A DNA stretch of 50,356 bases from Clostridia bacterium (GTDB lineage: Bacteria; Bacillota; Clostridia; Oscillospirales; CAG-272), in contig JAFTKJ010000005.1 of assembly GCA_017453305.1 (NCBI GenBank), positions 1-50,356 on the forward strand, read 5' to 3'. Under the pieces are notes generated by a model. The model did not search any database. It saw nothing but the letters and a program-made list of their open reading frames with translations, and was not told where the DNA came from. Position 1 is the first letter of the stretch; each line of letters starts with the position of its first letter. The translations under genes were made by a program, and so were the position numbers. This document shows positions 17,482-25,820 of this stretch, piece after piece.

Positions 17482-18483
17482 GAGTATCGATTGAATTTTG
17501 GTGGCGCGCAATTTGTCACGCGCGCTCTCACCCTTGGGTGTACTTTCAGAGGAGAGGATCAGCGTTGCGGGCATCGCCTCTACCAAAAGCGTTCCCAATT
17601 GCTCGTAAGAAATATCATTGACGATTCCAAGCGAAATACCAAGGCGAACGTCTGCGAAGAGCTTGATAAATTCCGAAGAGCTGATCATATACGCGTTTTT
17701 CAAAATGCCTTTGCTGCGCAGAATCGTGTCGGTCAAGCGATCCAGTGCGTCTCCTTGAATGCTCTTGCGCGCCTTGAGCTCGCTTTCTGTGATCTGATTG
17801 ATGGCTTCGGTCAGCTTTTTTAAGGTTTCTTCCTCGGAAATGCCAAGGGTGATCTGATTGGAGATCTGGTACATGCAACCCGCCGAGCCGCTGCCTTCTC
17901 CAAACAGCCCTCGTACGGTAAGTCCAATCTTGGAAAGCTGATTGGCAAGAGAATTGAGGTATCCGCCGCGCGAAAGTGCGGGGAGGAACATCATGACCGA
18001 CGCGCGCATGCCGGTACCGATATTGGTAGGGCAGTGTGTCAGGTACCCAAGCTGTTCGCTGTAGGCAAAGGAGAATTCCTCATCCAGTCGTTTTTCTGCA
18101 AGGGTAGCGTTTTTGTAGGCTTCCTCAAGTGCAAGCCCCGGAAGAATGGATTGAATGCGCAAATGATCCTCCTCACACACCATAACTGCGATATTGGTTT
18201 GCTCCTGCAAGAGAAGTGCATGGGGAGTTTCTTTTGTGGCAAACTCGGGGCTGACATAGTGGCGTTCCACGTATGAGGTTGCCATGATGGGGGAAAGATC
18301 GGAAAAGTTGATCTTTCGGAATCCTGCGTTTTCCAAGGGAGCAGAAACCTTTTCGATGATTTCATTGGCGCCATTCGCATCCAGCTTGGAGGCGAATGGA
18401 TAGCCGTTAATGTTTCTTGCCAGACGAACACGGGAGCTGATCACCGTGTCGGGGTTACGTCCAATCGTATTATACCATGCCAT
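17467..18483 (-). CDS. mcsB: Protein-arginine kinase McsB
   Basis: McsB phosphorylates arginines on misfolded proteins and on CtsR, marking them for ClpC-ClpP. The 338-residue protein has the phosphagen-kinase fold: SSRVRLARNI with ATP-contacting arginines near residues 17-25, EEDHLRIQ with the catalytic Glu, GYLTHCPTNIGTGMRAS containing the active-site Cys region, and RGLFGEGSGSAGCMYQISNQ, whose RGLFGEGS part is typical. The start overlaps the mcsA stop by one base (TAATG), so translation is coupled. Gene order ctsR-mcsA-mcsB-clpC is the classical one in Firmicutes. Confidence 0.96.
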   Translation of the reverse strand: MAWYNTIGRNPDTVISSRVRLARNINGYPFASKLDANGANEIIEKVSAPLENAGFRKINFSDLSPIMATSYVERHYVSPEFATKETPHALLLQEQTNIAVMVCEEDHLRIQSILPGLALEEAYKNATLAEKRLDEEFSFAYSEQLGYLTHCPTNIGTGMRASVMMFLPALSRGGYLNSLANQLSKIGLTVRGLFGEGSGSAGCMYQISNQITLGISEEETLKKLTEAINQITESELKARKSIQGDALDRLTDTILRSKGILKNAYMISSSEFIKLFADVRLGISLGIVNDISYEQLGTLLVEAMPATLILSSESTPKGESARDKLRATKIQSILDPKG

Positions 18484-19031
18484 TATGCTTCACCGTCCTT
18501 TTTGGTGTTATCGGTTTCAAGTGTTCTGATCTCGTCTCGTAAGGAGGCTGCTTTTTCAAAATCCTCCTTTTGAATGGCGTCCTGCATGGCGAGACGAAGC
18601 TCCTTCAGCTTTTCTGCACGCTCTTGCTTTGCACGGTGGCGTGATGGAACCTTACCCGTGTGAGTGGTGGTGCCGTGCACGGCACGCAGAGTGTTTGCAA
18701 GCTCGTCCGAAAAGACGGTGTAGCATTCGGGGCATCCAACCTTACCCAAGGCAGAGATCTCTGCAAAGGTACATCCACAGGTAGGGCATTTTTTTGCGGC
18801 TGAAACCACGCGATGCGTGGGGATTCCGAAAAAGCCGCCAAAAATATTATCGTGCAATTCGGAAAATGGATCTGCAAAACTACCGATCATAGATGTAACG
18901 TCCTGCACGTCGCCTTTTTCATGCAGTTGTGCAGCGCATTCTCCGCACAGAGAATAAGATCGCGTTTTTCCGTTGATATTTTCATTGTAAAAGACAGTTG
19001 CCGTTCTTTTTTTGCATTTTTCACAAAGCAT
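18483..19031 (-). CDS. mcsA: McsA, zinc-binding activator of McsB
   Basis: McsA binds metal, activates the McsB kinase and modulates CtsR. The 182-residue protein has two zinc-finger-like Cys pairs near the N-terminus (CEKCKKRT and CGECAAQ) and two more in the middle (CPTCGCTF and GCPECYTVF). A C-terminal UVR motif (about 145-170, KEDFEKAASLRDEIR) matches the interaction helix shared with ClpC. The ATG at 19031 follows AAAGGAA. The 112-base gap from ctsR contains a small GTGCC-CTTT-GGCAC hairpin but no clear terminator. Confidence 0.94.
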   Translation of the reverse strand: MLCEKCKKRTATVFYNENINGKTRSYSLCGECAAQLHEKGDVQDVTSMIGSFADPFSELHDNIFGGFFGIPTHRVVSAAKKCPTCGCTFAEISALGKVGCPECYTVFSDELANTLRAVHGTTTHTGKVPSRHRAKQERAEKLKELRLAMQDAIQKEDFEKAASLRDEIRTLETDNTKKDGEA

Positions 19032-19143
19032 ACTTGATCATTCCTTTCTTTTCGTGCCAAAGGGCACCCGTTTGTATTATTATAGAACTTTTCCTGCGCG
19101 GATTTTGTCGTAATCGCTGCCAAAATCAAAAAAAATTCTTTTT

Positions 19144-19599
19144 TTATCTTTCATTCATTAAGGATAAAATAATATGCTTAAAAATATCCGCACGCAAGCG
19201 GTCGCGCGCCGAGGGAGGGAGAGCGGAGAGGGCAGAGGAGGAGATTGCCGCATAGGAAATACGGAATTCCTTTTCATCAATGATGCCGTTTCCCAAAAGA
19301 TTTTTGAGGTATGCCACGGCTTCATTTTCTTCAATAGAATTGCCTATGGCGCAAAAGAAGTGCATCAAATATTCATTTTGCCCCATGTGCTTGCGAACGA
19401 TGCGAATGCATCCACCGCCACCGCGACGGGATTCGATGACGTAGCCGCGCTCGGGCGTAAAGCGAGAGGAAATGACGTAGCTGATCTGGCTTGGAACGCA
19501 TCCCAGGCGATTTGCCATTTCATTTCGTTGCAGCTCCAGGGTGCCGCCGTTTTGGTTCAACATCTCTTCAATCATTTGTGCAATATAATCTGCCAGCAT
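19144..19599 (-). CDS. ctsR: CtsR, class III stress gene repressor
   Basis: An upstream in-frame codon at 19674 is not used: the family start is MLADYIAQMIEEML at 19599, behind AAGGAGAT, giving 151 residues. CtsR is a dimeric winged-helix repressor of clp and mcs genes, inactivated by heat. The N-terminal helix-turn-helix (about 20-65) includes NEMANRLGCVPSQISYVI and RFTPERGYVIESRRGGGG, the latter being the glycine-rich wing that senses temperature (quoted only as ESRRGGGG). The C-terminal domain is where McsB acts. Three CtsR operators surround its own promoter, so it autoregulates the operon. Confidence 0.96.
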   Translation of the reverse strand: MLADYIAQMIEEMLNQNGGTLELQRNEMANRLGCVPSQISYVISSRFTPERGYVIESRRGGGGCIRIVRKHMGQNEYLMHFFCAIGNSIEENEAVAYLKNLLGNGIIDEKEFRISYAAISSSALSALPPSARDRLRADIFKHIILSLMNER

Positions 19600-19612
19600 A
19601 ACGATCTCCTTT

Positions 19613-19685
19613 TTTGACCTTCTTTGACTTTCTGATGCTATTATACCGCAAAGGTCAAACAAAGTCAAAGTCAAAGAAAGTCAAA
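19613..19685 (-). promoter_or_regulatory. ctsR operon promoter with three CtsR operators
   Basis: On the minus strand TTGACT (19668-19663), 17 bp, TATAAT (19645-19640). CtsR heptad pairs with 3-base spacers are GGTCAAA-CAA-AGTCAAA at 19653-19669, AGTCAAA-GAA-AGTCAAA at 19669-19685 (sharing one base with the first), and the reverse-oriented pair TTTGACC-TTC-TTTGACT at 19613-19629. The first two cover the -35 box; the third lies between the start of transcription and the ctsR ATG. Confidence 0.93.
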
Positions 19686-19797
19686 TAATTTCGATAAAAG
19701 TCGATTAGAGACGATTATCACAAAAAAACGATTGAATTTCTGCTTTTTTCTCACTTTTTTGAAAAAACGAAAATAAGAGGATCTGTGCGGTTTCTAC

Positions 19798-19826
19798 TTG
19801 ACAAAAAAGCTTTTTTATGGTATACT
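19798..19826 (+). promoter_or_regulatory. Sigma-A promoter of dxs
   Basis: TTGACA (19798-19803), 17 bp, TATACT (19821-19826), with an extended -10 TGG in front. Confidence 0.88.
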
Positions 19827-19890
19827 GAACTGCAATGCTGATTAGATGTAGCATTTTAAAGCTTATTTTGGTCGAAAGGAGGAAAAAAAC

Positions 19891-21789
19891 ATGGAGAATC
19901 GTTCTCAAAATAAGACCGAATATCCGCTTTTGGAGCAGATCAACTCTCCCGAGGATCTTAAACAGATGCCGCAGGAGAGGATGGCGGCACTTTCTCGTGA
20001 AATCCGCGATTTTTTGATCGAACGCGTCAGTGAGAATGGTGGTCACTTGGCTTCCAACCTTGGCACAGTTGAGATGACACTGGCGATCCATCGCGTTTTT
20101 TCCTCTCCGCACGATCATATCATTTTTGACGTTGGACACCAAAGCTATACCCATAAGCTGGTGACGGGAAGAAGAGAAGCCTTTGACACCCTGCGCCAAG
20201 GTGGCGGTCTCGGTGGCTTTCCCAAAAGAACGGAAAGTGAGCACGACAGCTTTGGAACAGGGCACAGCTCTACGTCTCTCTCTGCGGCACTCGGCTTTGC
20301 AGAGGCAGATAAATTGCAGGGATCGGACGCTTACACGGTTTGCGTATTCGGTGACGGTGCTTACACCGGTGGCATGATCCACGAAGCGCTAAACAATTGC
20401 CGCAAGCGTCTGCGACTGATCATCATTCTGAATGAAAATGAGATGTCCATTTCCAAAAACATCGGTCGTTTTGCAAAATCACTTTCACATCTGCGCTCCT
20501 CAAAAGGATACTTTCGTACCAAGCAGGCAACAGCCTCCATTCTGCAAAAGATCCCATTGATCGGTAAACCTATATTTCAGGCTTTACTTCGTTTGAAGAT
20601 GGCGTTGAAGTCCGCTCTTTACGGAAGTAATTATTTCGAGAATCTGGGGTTATATTATCTTGGTCCCATCGATGGAAACGATGAAGCCGCCGTGGAAAAG
20701 CTTTTGGAAGAAGCCAAAAAGAGCGGGCAGAGCTGTGTGGTGCATCTCAAAACCAAAAAAGGAAAGGGATATACACCTGCCGAGGAGAATCCGGACCGCT
20801 TTCACGGTCTGCCCGCGCGACGCGTGGGGGTTCATGAAGGGAACAATTTTTCCGCTGAGATGGGCGAGCTTTTGACCGAGCTTGCGCAGAAGGATGAGCG
20901 TATTTGCGCTATCACCGCCGCTATGACCTTGGGAACGGGGTTGCGGCAGTTCCGTGCGACGTTTCCGGAACGCTTTTTTGACGTTGGTATTGCCGAGCCG
21001 CACGCGGTCACCTTTGCGGCAGGGCTTGCGGCAAACGGAATGCATCCCGTAGTGGCAATTTATTCTACCTTTTTACAGCGCGCATATGATAATATCATTC
21101 ACGACGTTGCCCTGCAAAATCTTCCCGTTGTGTTTTGCATCGATCGCGCCGGACTGAATTCCTCAGACGGACCGACCCATCACGGGATTTTTGACGTCGC
21201 ATTTCTTTCACAAATACCTAATATGAAGATCTATACCCCCATTACGTACTCCGCATTGGAGTCGGTGATGCGAGAGGCGCTCAAGGGGGACGGTCCTGCA
21301 GCGATTCGTTATCCGAGTGGATTTGAGGATGCGCGGATCAAGCAAGCCTTTTATTCATCAATTTCTCCCAACGGAAGTCGCGTGCGCTGTCTTGCCGATA
21401 CGGTAAGTGATGCGCCGGACGCCGTGATCATCACGCACGGTCGCATCGTTCTGGAAGCGCTTGAAGCAAGAGAAAAAATGGAGGCGCTCGGCAAGCGTGT
21501 ACAGATCCTGCTTTTGGAACAATTAAAGCCGTATGATAAGATTGCAGCAGAGGTACTCCCACATATGCCGCAGACTCCGTGCAAGGTCTTGTTCCTGGAA
21601 GAGGAAATGCAGGCAGGTGGCATGGGAATGCTGCTTTCTGCAGAGCTTGCAAAATATTCCGTTATGGAAAATAAAAAGCTGCTTTTCAAGGCTTTGAAGG
21701 ACGAGTTTGGCATTCAAGAAAAAGATGAACCAATTTTACAAAGCGTTTGCCTTGACGCCGACAGTATTGTCAGGGAATTGTTACCTTGA
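19891..21789 (+). CDS. dxs: 1-Deoxy-D-xylulose-5-phosphate synthase
   Basis: This thiamine-diphosphate enzyme joins pyruvate and glyceraldehyde-3-phosphate in the first step of the MEP isoprenoid pathway, and its product also feeds thiamine and pyridoxal synthesis. The 632-residue protein has the expected three-domain order: HIIFDVGHQSYTHKL and GTGHSSTSLSAALGFA near the N-terminus, the ThDP motif GDGAYTGGMIHEALNN, then the pyrimidine-binding domain (RFFDVGIAEPHAVTFAAGLA, DRAGLNSSDGPTHHGIFDVA, shown as DGPTHHG), and a C-terminal transketolase domain. The strong AAAGGAGG site precedes the ATG at 19891. It is monocistronic. A short TGATTTTTTCA/TGAAAAATCA stem follows the stop but has no T-run. 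Confidence 0.96.
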   Translation: MENRSQNKTEYPLLEQINSPEDLKQMPQERMAALSREIRDFLIERVSENGGHLASNLGTVEMTLAIHRVFSSPHDHIIFDVGHQSYTHKLVTGRREAFDTLRQGGGLGGFPKRTESEHDSFGTGHSSTSLSAALGFAEADKLQGSDAYTVCVFGDGAYTGGMIHEALNNCRKRLRLIIILNENEMSISKNIGRFAKSLSHLRSSKGYFRTKQATASILQKIPLIGKPIFQALLRLKMALKSALYGSNYFENLGLYYLGPIDGNDEAAVEKLLEEAKKSGQSCVVHLKTKKGKGYTPAEENPDRFHGLPARRVGVHEGNNFSAEMGELLTELAQKDERICAITAAMTLGTGLRQFRATFPERFFDVGIAEPHAVTFAAGLAANGMHPVVAIYSTFLQRAYDNIIHDVALQNLPVVFCIDRAGLNSSDGPTHHGIFDVAFLSQIPNMKIYTPITYSALESVMREALKGDGPAAIRYPSGFEDARIKQAFYSSISPNGSRVRCLADTVSDAPDAVIITHGRIVLEALEAREKMEALGKRVQILLLEQLKPYDKIAAEVLPHMPQTPCKVLFLEEEMQAGGMGMLLSAELAKYSVMENKKLLFKALKDEFGIQEKDEPILQSVCLDADSIVRELLP

Positions 21790-21836
21790 TTTTTTCATCG
21801 TGAAAAATCATTCACAAAATCGTCATCAAAAAAACA

Positions 21837-21865
21837 TTGACAATCGAGTGATTGTATGATATAAT
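21837..21865 (+). promoter_or_regulatory. Sigma-A promoter of the DUF1836 gene
   Basis: TTGACA (21837-21842), 17 bp, TATAAT (21860-21865). Confidence 0.9.
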
Positions 21866-21904
21866 ATTTTACGTTAGAATATCATATGTGACAGAGGTGA
21901 TAAA

Positions 21905-22483
21905 ATGAATTTACAGTTTCATGATGAGTATATTCCGGGTACTAAGCTGAGAAAAGCGGATATGGAAAACCTGACGGGCTTGGCTTTTTTAAAAAAGGTC
22001 TTTTTCGTCAGCGAGGGCGTAATGCTCACGCAAATCCGCGATATTTCGGGAATTGACAGCTCCACGCTTCAAAACTGGACCAAGCGCGGCTGGGTTGCAA
22101 ATGCAAAGTTAAAGAAGTATAACATTGATCAAGTCGCACACATTCTGATCATCAATATGCTGCGTGCTTGCATGCAGCTGGATCATATTGCGTTTTTGAT
22201 CCAATATATCAACGGTGACGTTGAGGATGCAAGTGACGATATTATCAAGGACTCTCTTCTGTACGACTATATTTGTCGCATCCTTTCTCACATCTCCACC
22301 ATTGGAAAGTGCTCACTTGATTCCTTTAAGACCATCATCGAGGAGATTACCGTTGACTACCAAGCACCCGTAGAGGGCGCGCGCGAAAGATTGAACAGCG
22401 CTTTGGAAATTATCGTCGTTACGTATTATTCAGCACTGATGAAGCATCGTGCAACCACGTTACTTGAAAATCTTGGTGCATAA
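21905..22483 (+). CDS. DUF1836 family protein, MerR-like DNA-binding
   Basis: The 192-residue protein shows the DUF1836 pattern: a MerR-like helix-turn-helix in the region LTQIRDISGIDSSTLQNWTKRGWV (about 42-65, given here only as GIDSSTLQNWTKRGWV), followed by YNIDQVAHILIINMLR and a helical C-terminal part. Proteins of this family are assumed to be regulators; no ligand is known to me. The gene sits alone between dxs and a bidirectional terminator, with its own consensus promoter. No nearby target is evident. Confidence 0.8.
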   Translation: MNLQFHDEYIPGTKLRKADMENLTGLAFLKKVFFVSEGVMLTQIRDISGIDSSTLQNWTKRGWVANAKLKKYNIDQVAHILIINMLRACMQLDHIAFLIQYINGDVEDASDDIIKDSLLYDYICRILSHISTIGKCSLDSFKTIIEEITVDYQAPVEGARERLNSALEIIVVTYYSALMKHRATTLLENLGA

Positions 22484-22487
22484 GCGT

Positions 22488-22538
22488 AAAAAATACCGTT
22501 ATGAAGGGGCTACACTCCGACATAACGGTATTTTTTTT
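22488..22538. terminator. Bidirectional terminator between the DUF1836 gene and truB
   Basis: A 16-nt perfect stem (22488-22503 with 22521-22536) has A-run and T-run flanks. The right side overlaps the truB stop codon. Confidence 0.9.
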
Positions 22539-23451
22539 ACAGTACAAAGGTTTTGATCGCCTTGATCGCCAAGCCTTCTTCGTATTCTTTTATTTCACCA
22601 AGTGCAAAAAATGCACCGTTTTGCGAACAGATGCGCACACGTGTTCCAACGGGATGATGGGCACCGAGTTTTTTGAGATAGATTTCACAGCCGCCGCGGC
22701 AAAGCTTTTCGAAAAAGGGAGAGAGTGTGACCTTAGGGCAATCGCGGAAGAGCTCCTCGGTAGGAATGAGAAGCGCGATACGCGCCGCCTCGGTCATTTC
22801 CTCTAATTCTGCAATCGTAACGGATTCGTTAATCGAAAATCCGCTCGTTTCGGTTCTTTCCAAGGAAGCCATAACACCTCCACAGCCAAGACTTGCTCCG
22901 ATGTCAGCGCAAAGCGTGCGGATGTAGGTGCCACCCGAGCAGTGCACGTCCAGTATATAGTCGGTTGCCCTGTCGGTTTCTGTTGCAAGGAGATCAAATA
23001 TCTCAATCTCCCGTGCTTGCCGTTCTATCACCTCACCCTTGCGAGCCAGATCCACCAGCTTTTTTCCTCCCACCTTCAAGGCACTGTACATGGGTGGGAT
23101 TTGTTGGATCTTGCCCCGAAAACGGGGAATCATTGCAAAAACATCTTCGCGGGAGGGAATGCTTTGAGACTTCGTCAGCAGGTTTCCGGTCACGTCCTCC
23201 GAGTCGGTCGTAAGACCCAAGCGCAGACATGCACGATAGCGCTTTGCATCGTGTGAGAGATATTCCGAAGCCTTTGCGGCGCGTCCCACCAATACGACAA
23301 GGACGCCCGTTGCCATGGGGTCCAGCGTTCCCGTATGTCCCACGCGCTTGGTGTTGAACAAACGGCGGATCTTGTTCACAATATCGTGGGAGGTGACTCC
23401 CGCATGCTTGCGGACGATCAGCACGCCGCTGGGTTCATTTGTCATATCCAT
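22537..23451 (-). CDS. truB: tRNA pseudouridine-55 synthase
   Basis: TruB makes pseudouridine 55 in the T loop of tRNAs. The 304-residue form starting at MDMTNEPSG (23451) has an AAAGG site nine bases upstream; a frame start at 23469 overlaps the previous gene region and lacks one. Motifs include GVLIVRKHAGVTSHDIV, VGHTGTLDPMATGVL with the catalytic Asp, YRACLRLGLTTDSEDVTG (quoted for the TTDSEDVTG part) and CSGGTYIRTLCADIG. The C-terminus (about 245-304) is a short PUA-like tail. It is the last gene of a trmB-nitroreductase-truB transcript. Confidence 0.95.
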   Translation of the reverse strand: MDMTNEPSGVLIVRKHAGVTSHDIVNKIRRLFNTKRVGHTGTLDPMATGVLVVLVGRAAKASEYLSHDAKRYRACLRLGLTTDSEDVTGNLLTKSQSIPSREDVFAMIPRFRGKIQQIPPMYSALKVGGKKLVDLARKGEVIERQAREIEIFDLLATETDRATDYILDVHCSGGTYIRTLCADIGASLGCGGVMASLERTETSGFSINESVTIAELEEMTEAARIALLIPTEELFRDCPKVTLSPFFEKLCRGGCEIYLKKLGAHHPVGTRVRICSQNGAFFALGEIKEYEEGLAIKAIKTFVL

Positions 23452-23472
23452 TGACTTTGACCTTTCCAAAGT

Positions 23473-24048
23473 TTATTTGATGATGAGATGCTCCAAGGAG
23501 CGCTTTTGCACGTAGTGAATACCATCCTCGCGGTAGTAGGTAACACTTCCGTCTTCCGCTTCTTCTGTCAGTACCACTTGTTCGTCTGGCTTGCCGAGGG
23601 CAAGCACCAATTGAGGTACCAGATGCTGTGGGATAGAGAGCAGTTCTGCCACCGCTGCAGGGGAGAAGGAACCGATCATACAGCCACCAAAGCCATCCTC
23701 GCATGCGGCAAGCATAATGGTCTGAGCGCAGATGCCAACGTCCTTTTGAAATCTTTGCGCGGTTGCAATGACATTTTCATCGGCGCAGATGACTACGTAA
23801 GCCACGGGGGAGTGACCCATGGGAGGAAGCTTGATGTCCTTTAATTTACCTGCCCAACGCGTTTGCGCAAGCAGGGAAGCGCATTCTGTTTCATCGGTAA
23901 CGATACGATATTTCAACATTTGAAGATTGATGGAGGAGGGGGCATAACGTGTGCAATCCACCCAGTCCAGCACTTGCTCCTGCGTGATTTTTACCGTTTC
24001 GTCAAAGCTGCGATAGCTGCGCGAAGCTTTTAACAGATCCTTAAACAT
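23473..24048 (-). CDS. Nitroreductase-family FMN oxidoreductase
   Basis: The 191-residue protein fits the small nitroreductase fold: N-terminal SRSYRSFDETVKIT, with the SRSYR motif contacting FMN phosphate, CTRYAPSSINLQMLKYRIV, of which APSSINLQ is characteristic, and GICAQTIMLAACEDGFGGCMIGSF in the middle (GFGGCMIG). It should reduce an organic acceptor with NAD(P)H, acting as a dimer in the cytosol; the natural substrate is unknown. It lies 16 bases after trmB and 21 bases before the truB start, so it is co-transcribed with two tRNA-modification genes, with no obvious functional link. Confidence 0.85.
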   Translation of the reverse strand: MFKDLLKASRSYRSFDETVKITQEQVLDWVDCTRYAPSSINLQMLKYRIVTDETECASLLAQTRWAGKLKDIKLPPMGHSPVAYVVICADENVIATAQRFQKDVGICAQTIMLAACEDGFGGCMIGSFSPAAVAELLSIPQHLVPQLVLALGKPDEQVVLTEEAEDGSVTYYREDGIHYVQKRSLEHLIIK

Positions 24049-24064
24049 AGCAATCCTCCTTACT

Positions 24065-24712
24065 TCAAAAGCGAACCCATGCGGAATAGATGACTTGACC
24101 GCGCTCCGAGAAATTGCGCTCGTATTCCGTCATGACGTTGTCACAAGCCTTTTCCGAACGATGCAAGTCGCGCGTTTGCCATTCCACCGTCAAGCCGAGC
24201 GCCTCAAATTCTTCAAGGCTGAAATCAAAAAGCCCCTCGTTGTCGGTCTTCAATTTCAAAATGCCGTGCTCACAAAGCACCGTGCGGTACAGCTCCAAAA
24301 ATCCGCGGTGCGTCAAGCGGCGCTTGGCGTATCCCTTTTTGGGCCAAGGATCGCTGAAGTTGAGATACAGACATTCGATGGAGTGCGCCGGGAACCACTC
24401 TGTCAGATTTTTTGCATCTCCAATCAAAAAGCGGAGATTGTCGGGGCGAAGCTCCTTTGCCGCCATTGCCTTTTCAAGAGCAAGGCATGCAACGTCGGAG
24501 ACGCGCTCCATTGCAATAAAGTTCTTATCGGGATTCTTGGCAGCCATCCCAACTGCAAAATCTCCCTTGCCGCAGCCGATCTCTAAATGGATCGGGCGTT
24601 TCTCGGAGAAATAATTTTGGGGATCAATGGCGGGGATTTGCGGATTTTCAATTAAAATTTCAGAGCAAGCCGCAATTCTTTCTGCGCCGTGCTTCTTTCT
24701 TCTCATTCTCAT
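24065..24712 (-). CDS. trmB: tRNA (guanine-46-N7)-methyltransferase
   Basis: TrmB methylates guanine 46 in the variable loop of tRNA using S-adenosylmethionine. The 215-residue protein has the SAM motif HLEIGCGKGDFAVGMA near residue 45, followed by NFIAMERV. It also has the substrate motif YLNFSDPWPKKGYAKRRL, whose FSDPWPKKGYAKRR part is diagnostic, and LKTDNEGLFDFSLEE near residue 155. The ATG at 24712 or the in-frame ATG at 24706 may be used; no strong ribosome site separates them. It is the first gene of the operon. Confidence 0.95.
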   Translation of the reverse strand: MRMRRKKHGAERIAACSEILIENPQIPAIDPQNYFSEKRPIHLEIGCGKGDFAVGMAAKNPDKNFIAMERVSDVACLALEKAMAAKELRPDNLRFLIGDAKNLTEWFPAHSIECLYLNFSDPWPKKGYAKRRLTHRGFLELYRTVLCEHGILKLKTDNEGLFDFSLEEFEALGLTVEWQTRDLHRSEKACDNVMTEYERNFSERGQVIYSAWVRF

Positions 24713-24748
24713 AGTAAAACAGTTCCTTCTTTTTGGAATTTCCTCATT

Positions 24749-24777
24749 ATTATACCAAAAAAAATACCAAAATGCAA
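24749..24777 (-). promoter_or_regulatory. Sigma-A promoter of the trmB operon
   Basis: On the minus strand TTGCAT (24777-24772), 17 bp, TATAAT (24754-24749). Confidence 0.8.
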
Positions 24778-24816
24778 CTGAATTAGCATTTTTTTGGAGG
24801 ATTTTATTGCAAATCC

Positions 24817-24845
24817 TTGACTTTTTTTGCGAAAAAGAGTATAAT
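24817..24845 (+). promoter_or_regulatory. Sigma-A promoter of the CDP-alcohol transferase gene
   Basis: TTGACT (24817-24822), 17 bp, TATAAT (24840-24845), 38 bases before the ATG. Confidence 0.85.
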
Positions 24846-24883
24846 AAATGGAAAGATGCTATTGTTTTATGTAAGGAGCATTT

Positions 24884-25441
24884 ATGAAAATTCAGTATTT
24901 ACCAAATCTGATCACTACGTTTCGCATCATTGGAACGGCAATACTATTGTTCTTGCCGATCCTGGGGCCTGCTTTTTTTGTGATCTATACACTGTGTGGC
25001 ATCAGCGACGTTCTTGACGGATGGATCGCGCGTTCTGCGCACGTTACAAGTGAGCTCGGTGCAAGGCTGGACAGCATTGCAGATATGCTTTTTTATGCGG
25101 TGATGCTGCTCAAGATTTTTCCGATTCTGTTCGAAAATTTGCCCATTTGGATCTGGTATTGGGTCTCGGCAGTATTGATCTTGCGTGCGGCGGCATATTG
25201 CGCGGCAGCAGTTAAATTTCACCATTTTTCCTCACTGCATACCTATTTGAACAAGTTGACCGGCTTTTTGGTCTTTTGCGTACCTTACCTCATCAAAACA
25301 CCTGTCCTCACTCCTTGCTGTATCGGCGTCTGTGCCGTTGCGTTGCTTGCAGCCCTTGAGGAGCTTTTGATGCATTTGTGTAATAAGGAATATTGCGAAG
25401 GGAAGCAGACACTGTTGCAGTGCTTTTTCAAACAAACATAA
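24884..25441 (+). CDS. CDP-alcohol phosphatidyltransferase family membrane enzyme
   Basis: The 185-residue protein has about five membrane segments and the complete family signature at about 43-65: D-x2-DG-x2-AR-x8-G-x3-D-x3-D, read here as DVLDGWIAR followed by GARLDSIAD. The four Asp residues bind the metal ions that activate CDP-diacylglycerol. The enzyme transfers a phosphatidyl group to an alcohol such as glycerol-3-phosphate or inositol phosphate; which one cannot be told from the signature. The start at MKIQYLPNLITTFRI resembles phosphatidylglycerophosphate synthases (PNLIT-R). It is monocistronic. Confidence 0.9.
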   Translation: MKIQYLPNLITTFRIIGTAILLFLPILGPAFFVIYTLCGISDVLDGWIARSAHVTSELGARLDSIADMLFYAVMLLKIFPILFENLPIWIWYWVSAVLILRAAAYCAAAVKFHHFSSLHTYLNKLTGFLVFCVPYLIKTPVLTPCCIGVCAVALLAALEELLMHLCNKEYCEGKQTLLQCFFKQT

Positions 25442-25479
25442 AAATCGGCACTGCATCTACAGTGCCGATTTTTATGTTT
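25434..25479. terminator. Bidirectional terminator between the phosphatidyltransferase and acyl carrier protein genes
   Basis: A perfect 20-bp stem (25434-25453 with 25460-25479) and 6-nt loop spans the stop codon of the upstream gene. Confidence 0.93.
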
Positions 25480-25487
25480 ATTCGATA

Positions 25488-25718
25488 TTATTTCTTTGCG
25501 TTTTCTTCCAGGTATTTTACAACGTCGCCGATGTTTACAAATTTGTAAATATCCTCGTCTTTGATTTCAACGCCGAATTTGTCCTCGCACAGCATAATGA
25601 GGTCTGCAAGCTCGATAGAGTTGATGCCAAGATCGTTTGCAAGATCGGATTCCAAGGTGATTTCGTCTGCGTCAAGCTGAAGCTCCTCTACGAGAATGTT
25701 TTTCAGTGTTTCAAACAT
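25488..25718 (-). CDS. Acyl carrier protein
   Basis: The frame extends to 25751, but the family start is MFETLKNIL at 25718 behind GGAGG, giving 76 residues, the normal ACP size. The four-helix carrier is acidic. Ser34, in DLGINSIELADLI, is the attachment site for 4'-phosphopantetheine; the usual DSL reads NSI here. The gene is alone, away from fatty-acid genes, so it may serve fatty-acid synthesis or a dedicated acylation reaction. It has its own promoter with a palindrome at the transcription start. Confidence 0.93.
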   Translation of the reverse strand: MFETLKNILVEELQLDADEITLESDLANDLGINSIELADLIMLCEDKFGVEIKDEDIYKFVNIGDVVKYLEENAKK

Positions 25719-25758
25719 GTTACATGTCCTCCATAAAAATATTCTGATCATACGAACC

Positions 25759-25812
25759 GTTGGGTTACACCCAACACAGATATATTATACTTTAACTTTT
25801 CCAATTTGTCAA
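25759..25812 (-). promoter_or_regulatory. Promoter and operator-like palindrome of the acyl carrier protein gene
   Basis: On the minus strand TTGACA (25812-25807), 17 bp, TATAAT (25789-25784). A perfect inverted repeat, GTTGGGT-TAC-ACCCAAC at 25759-25775, begins about nine bases after the -10 box. It could be an operator or a hairpin in the leader. Confidence 0.75.
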
Positions 25813-25820
25813 GTAATTTT

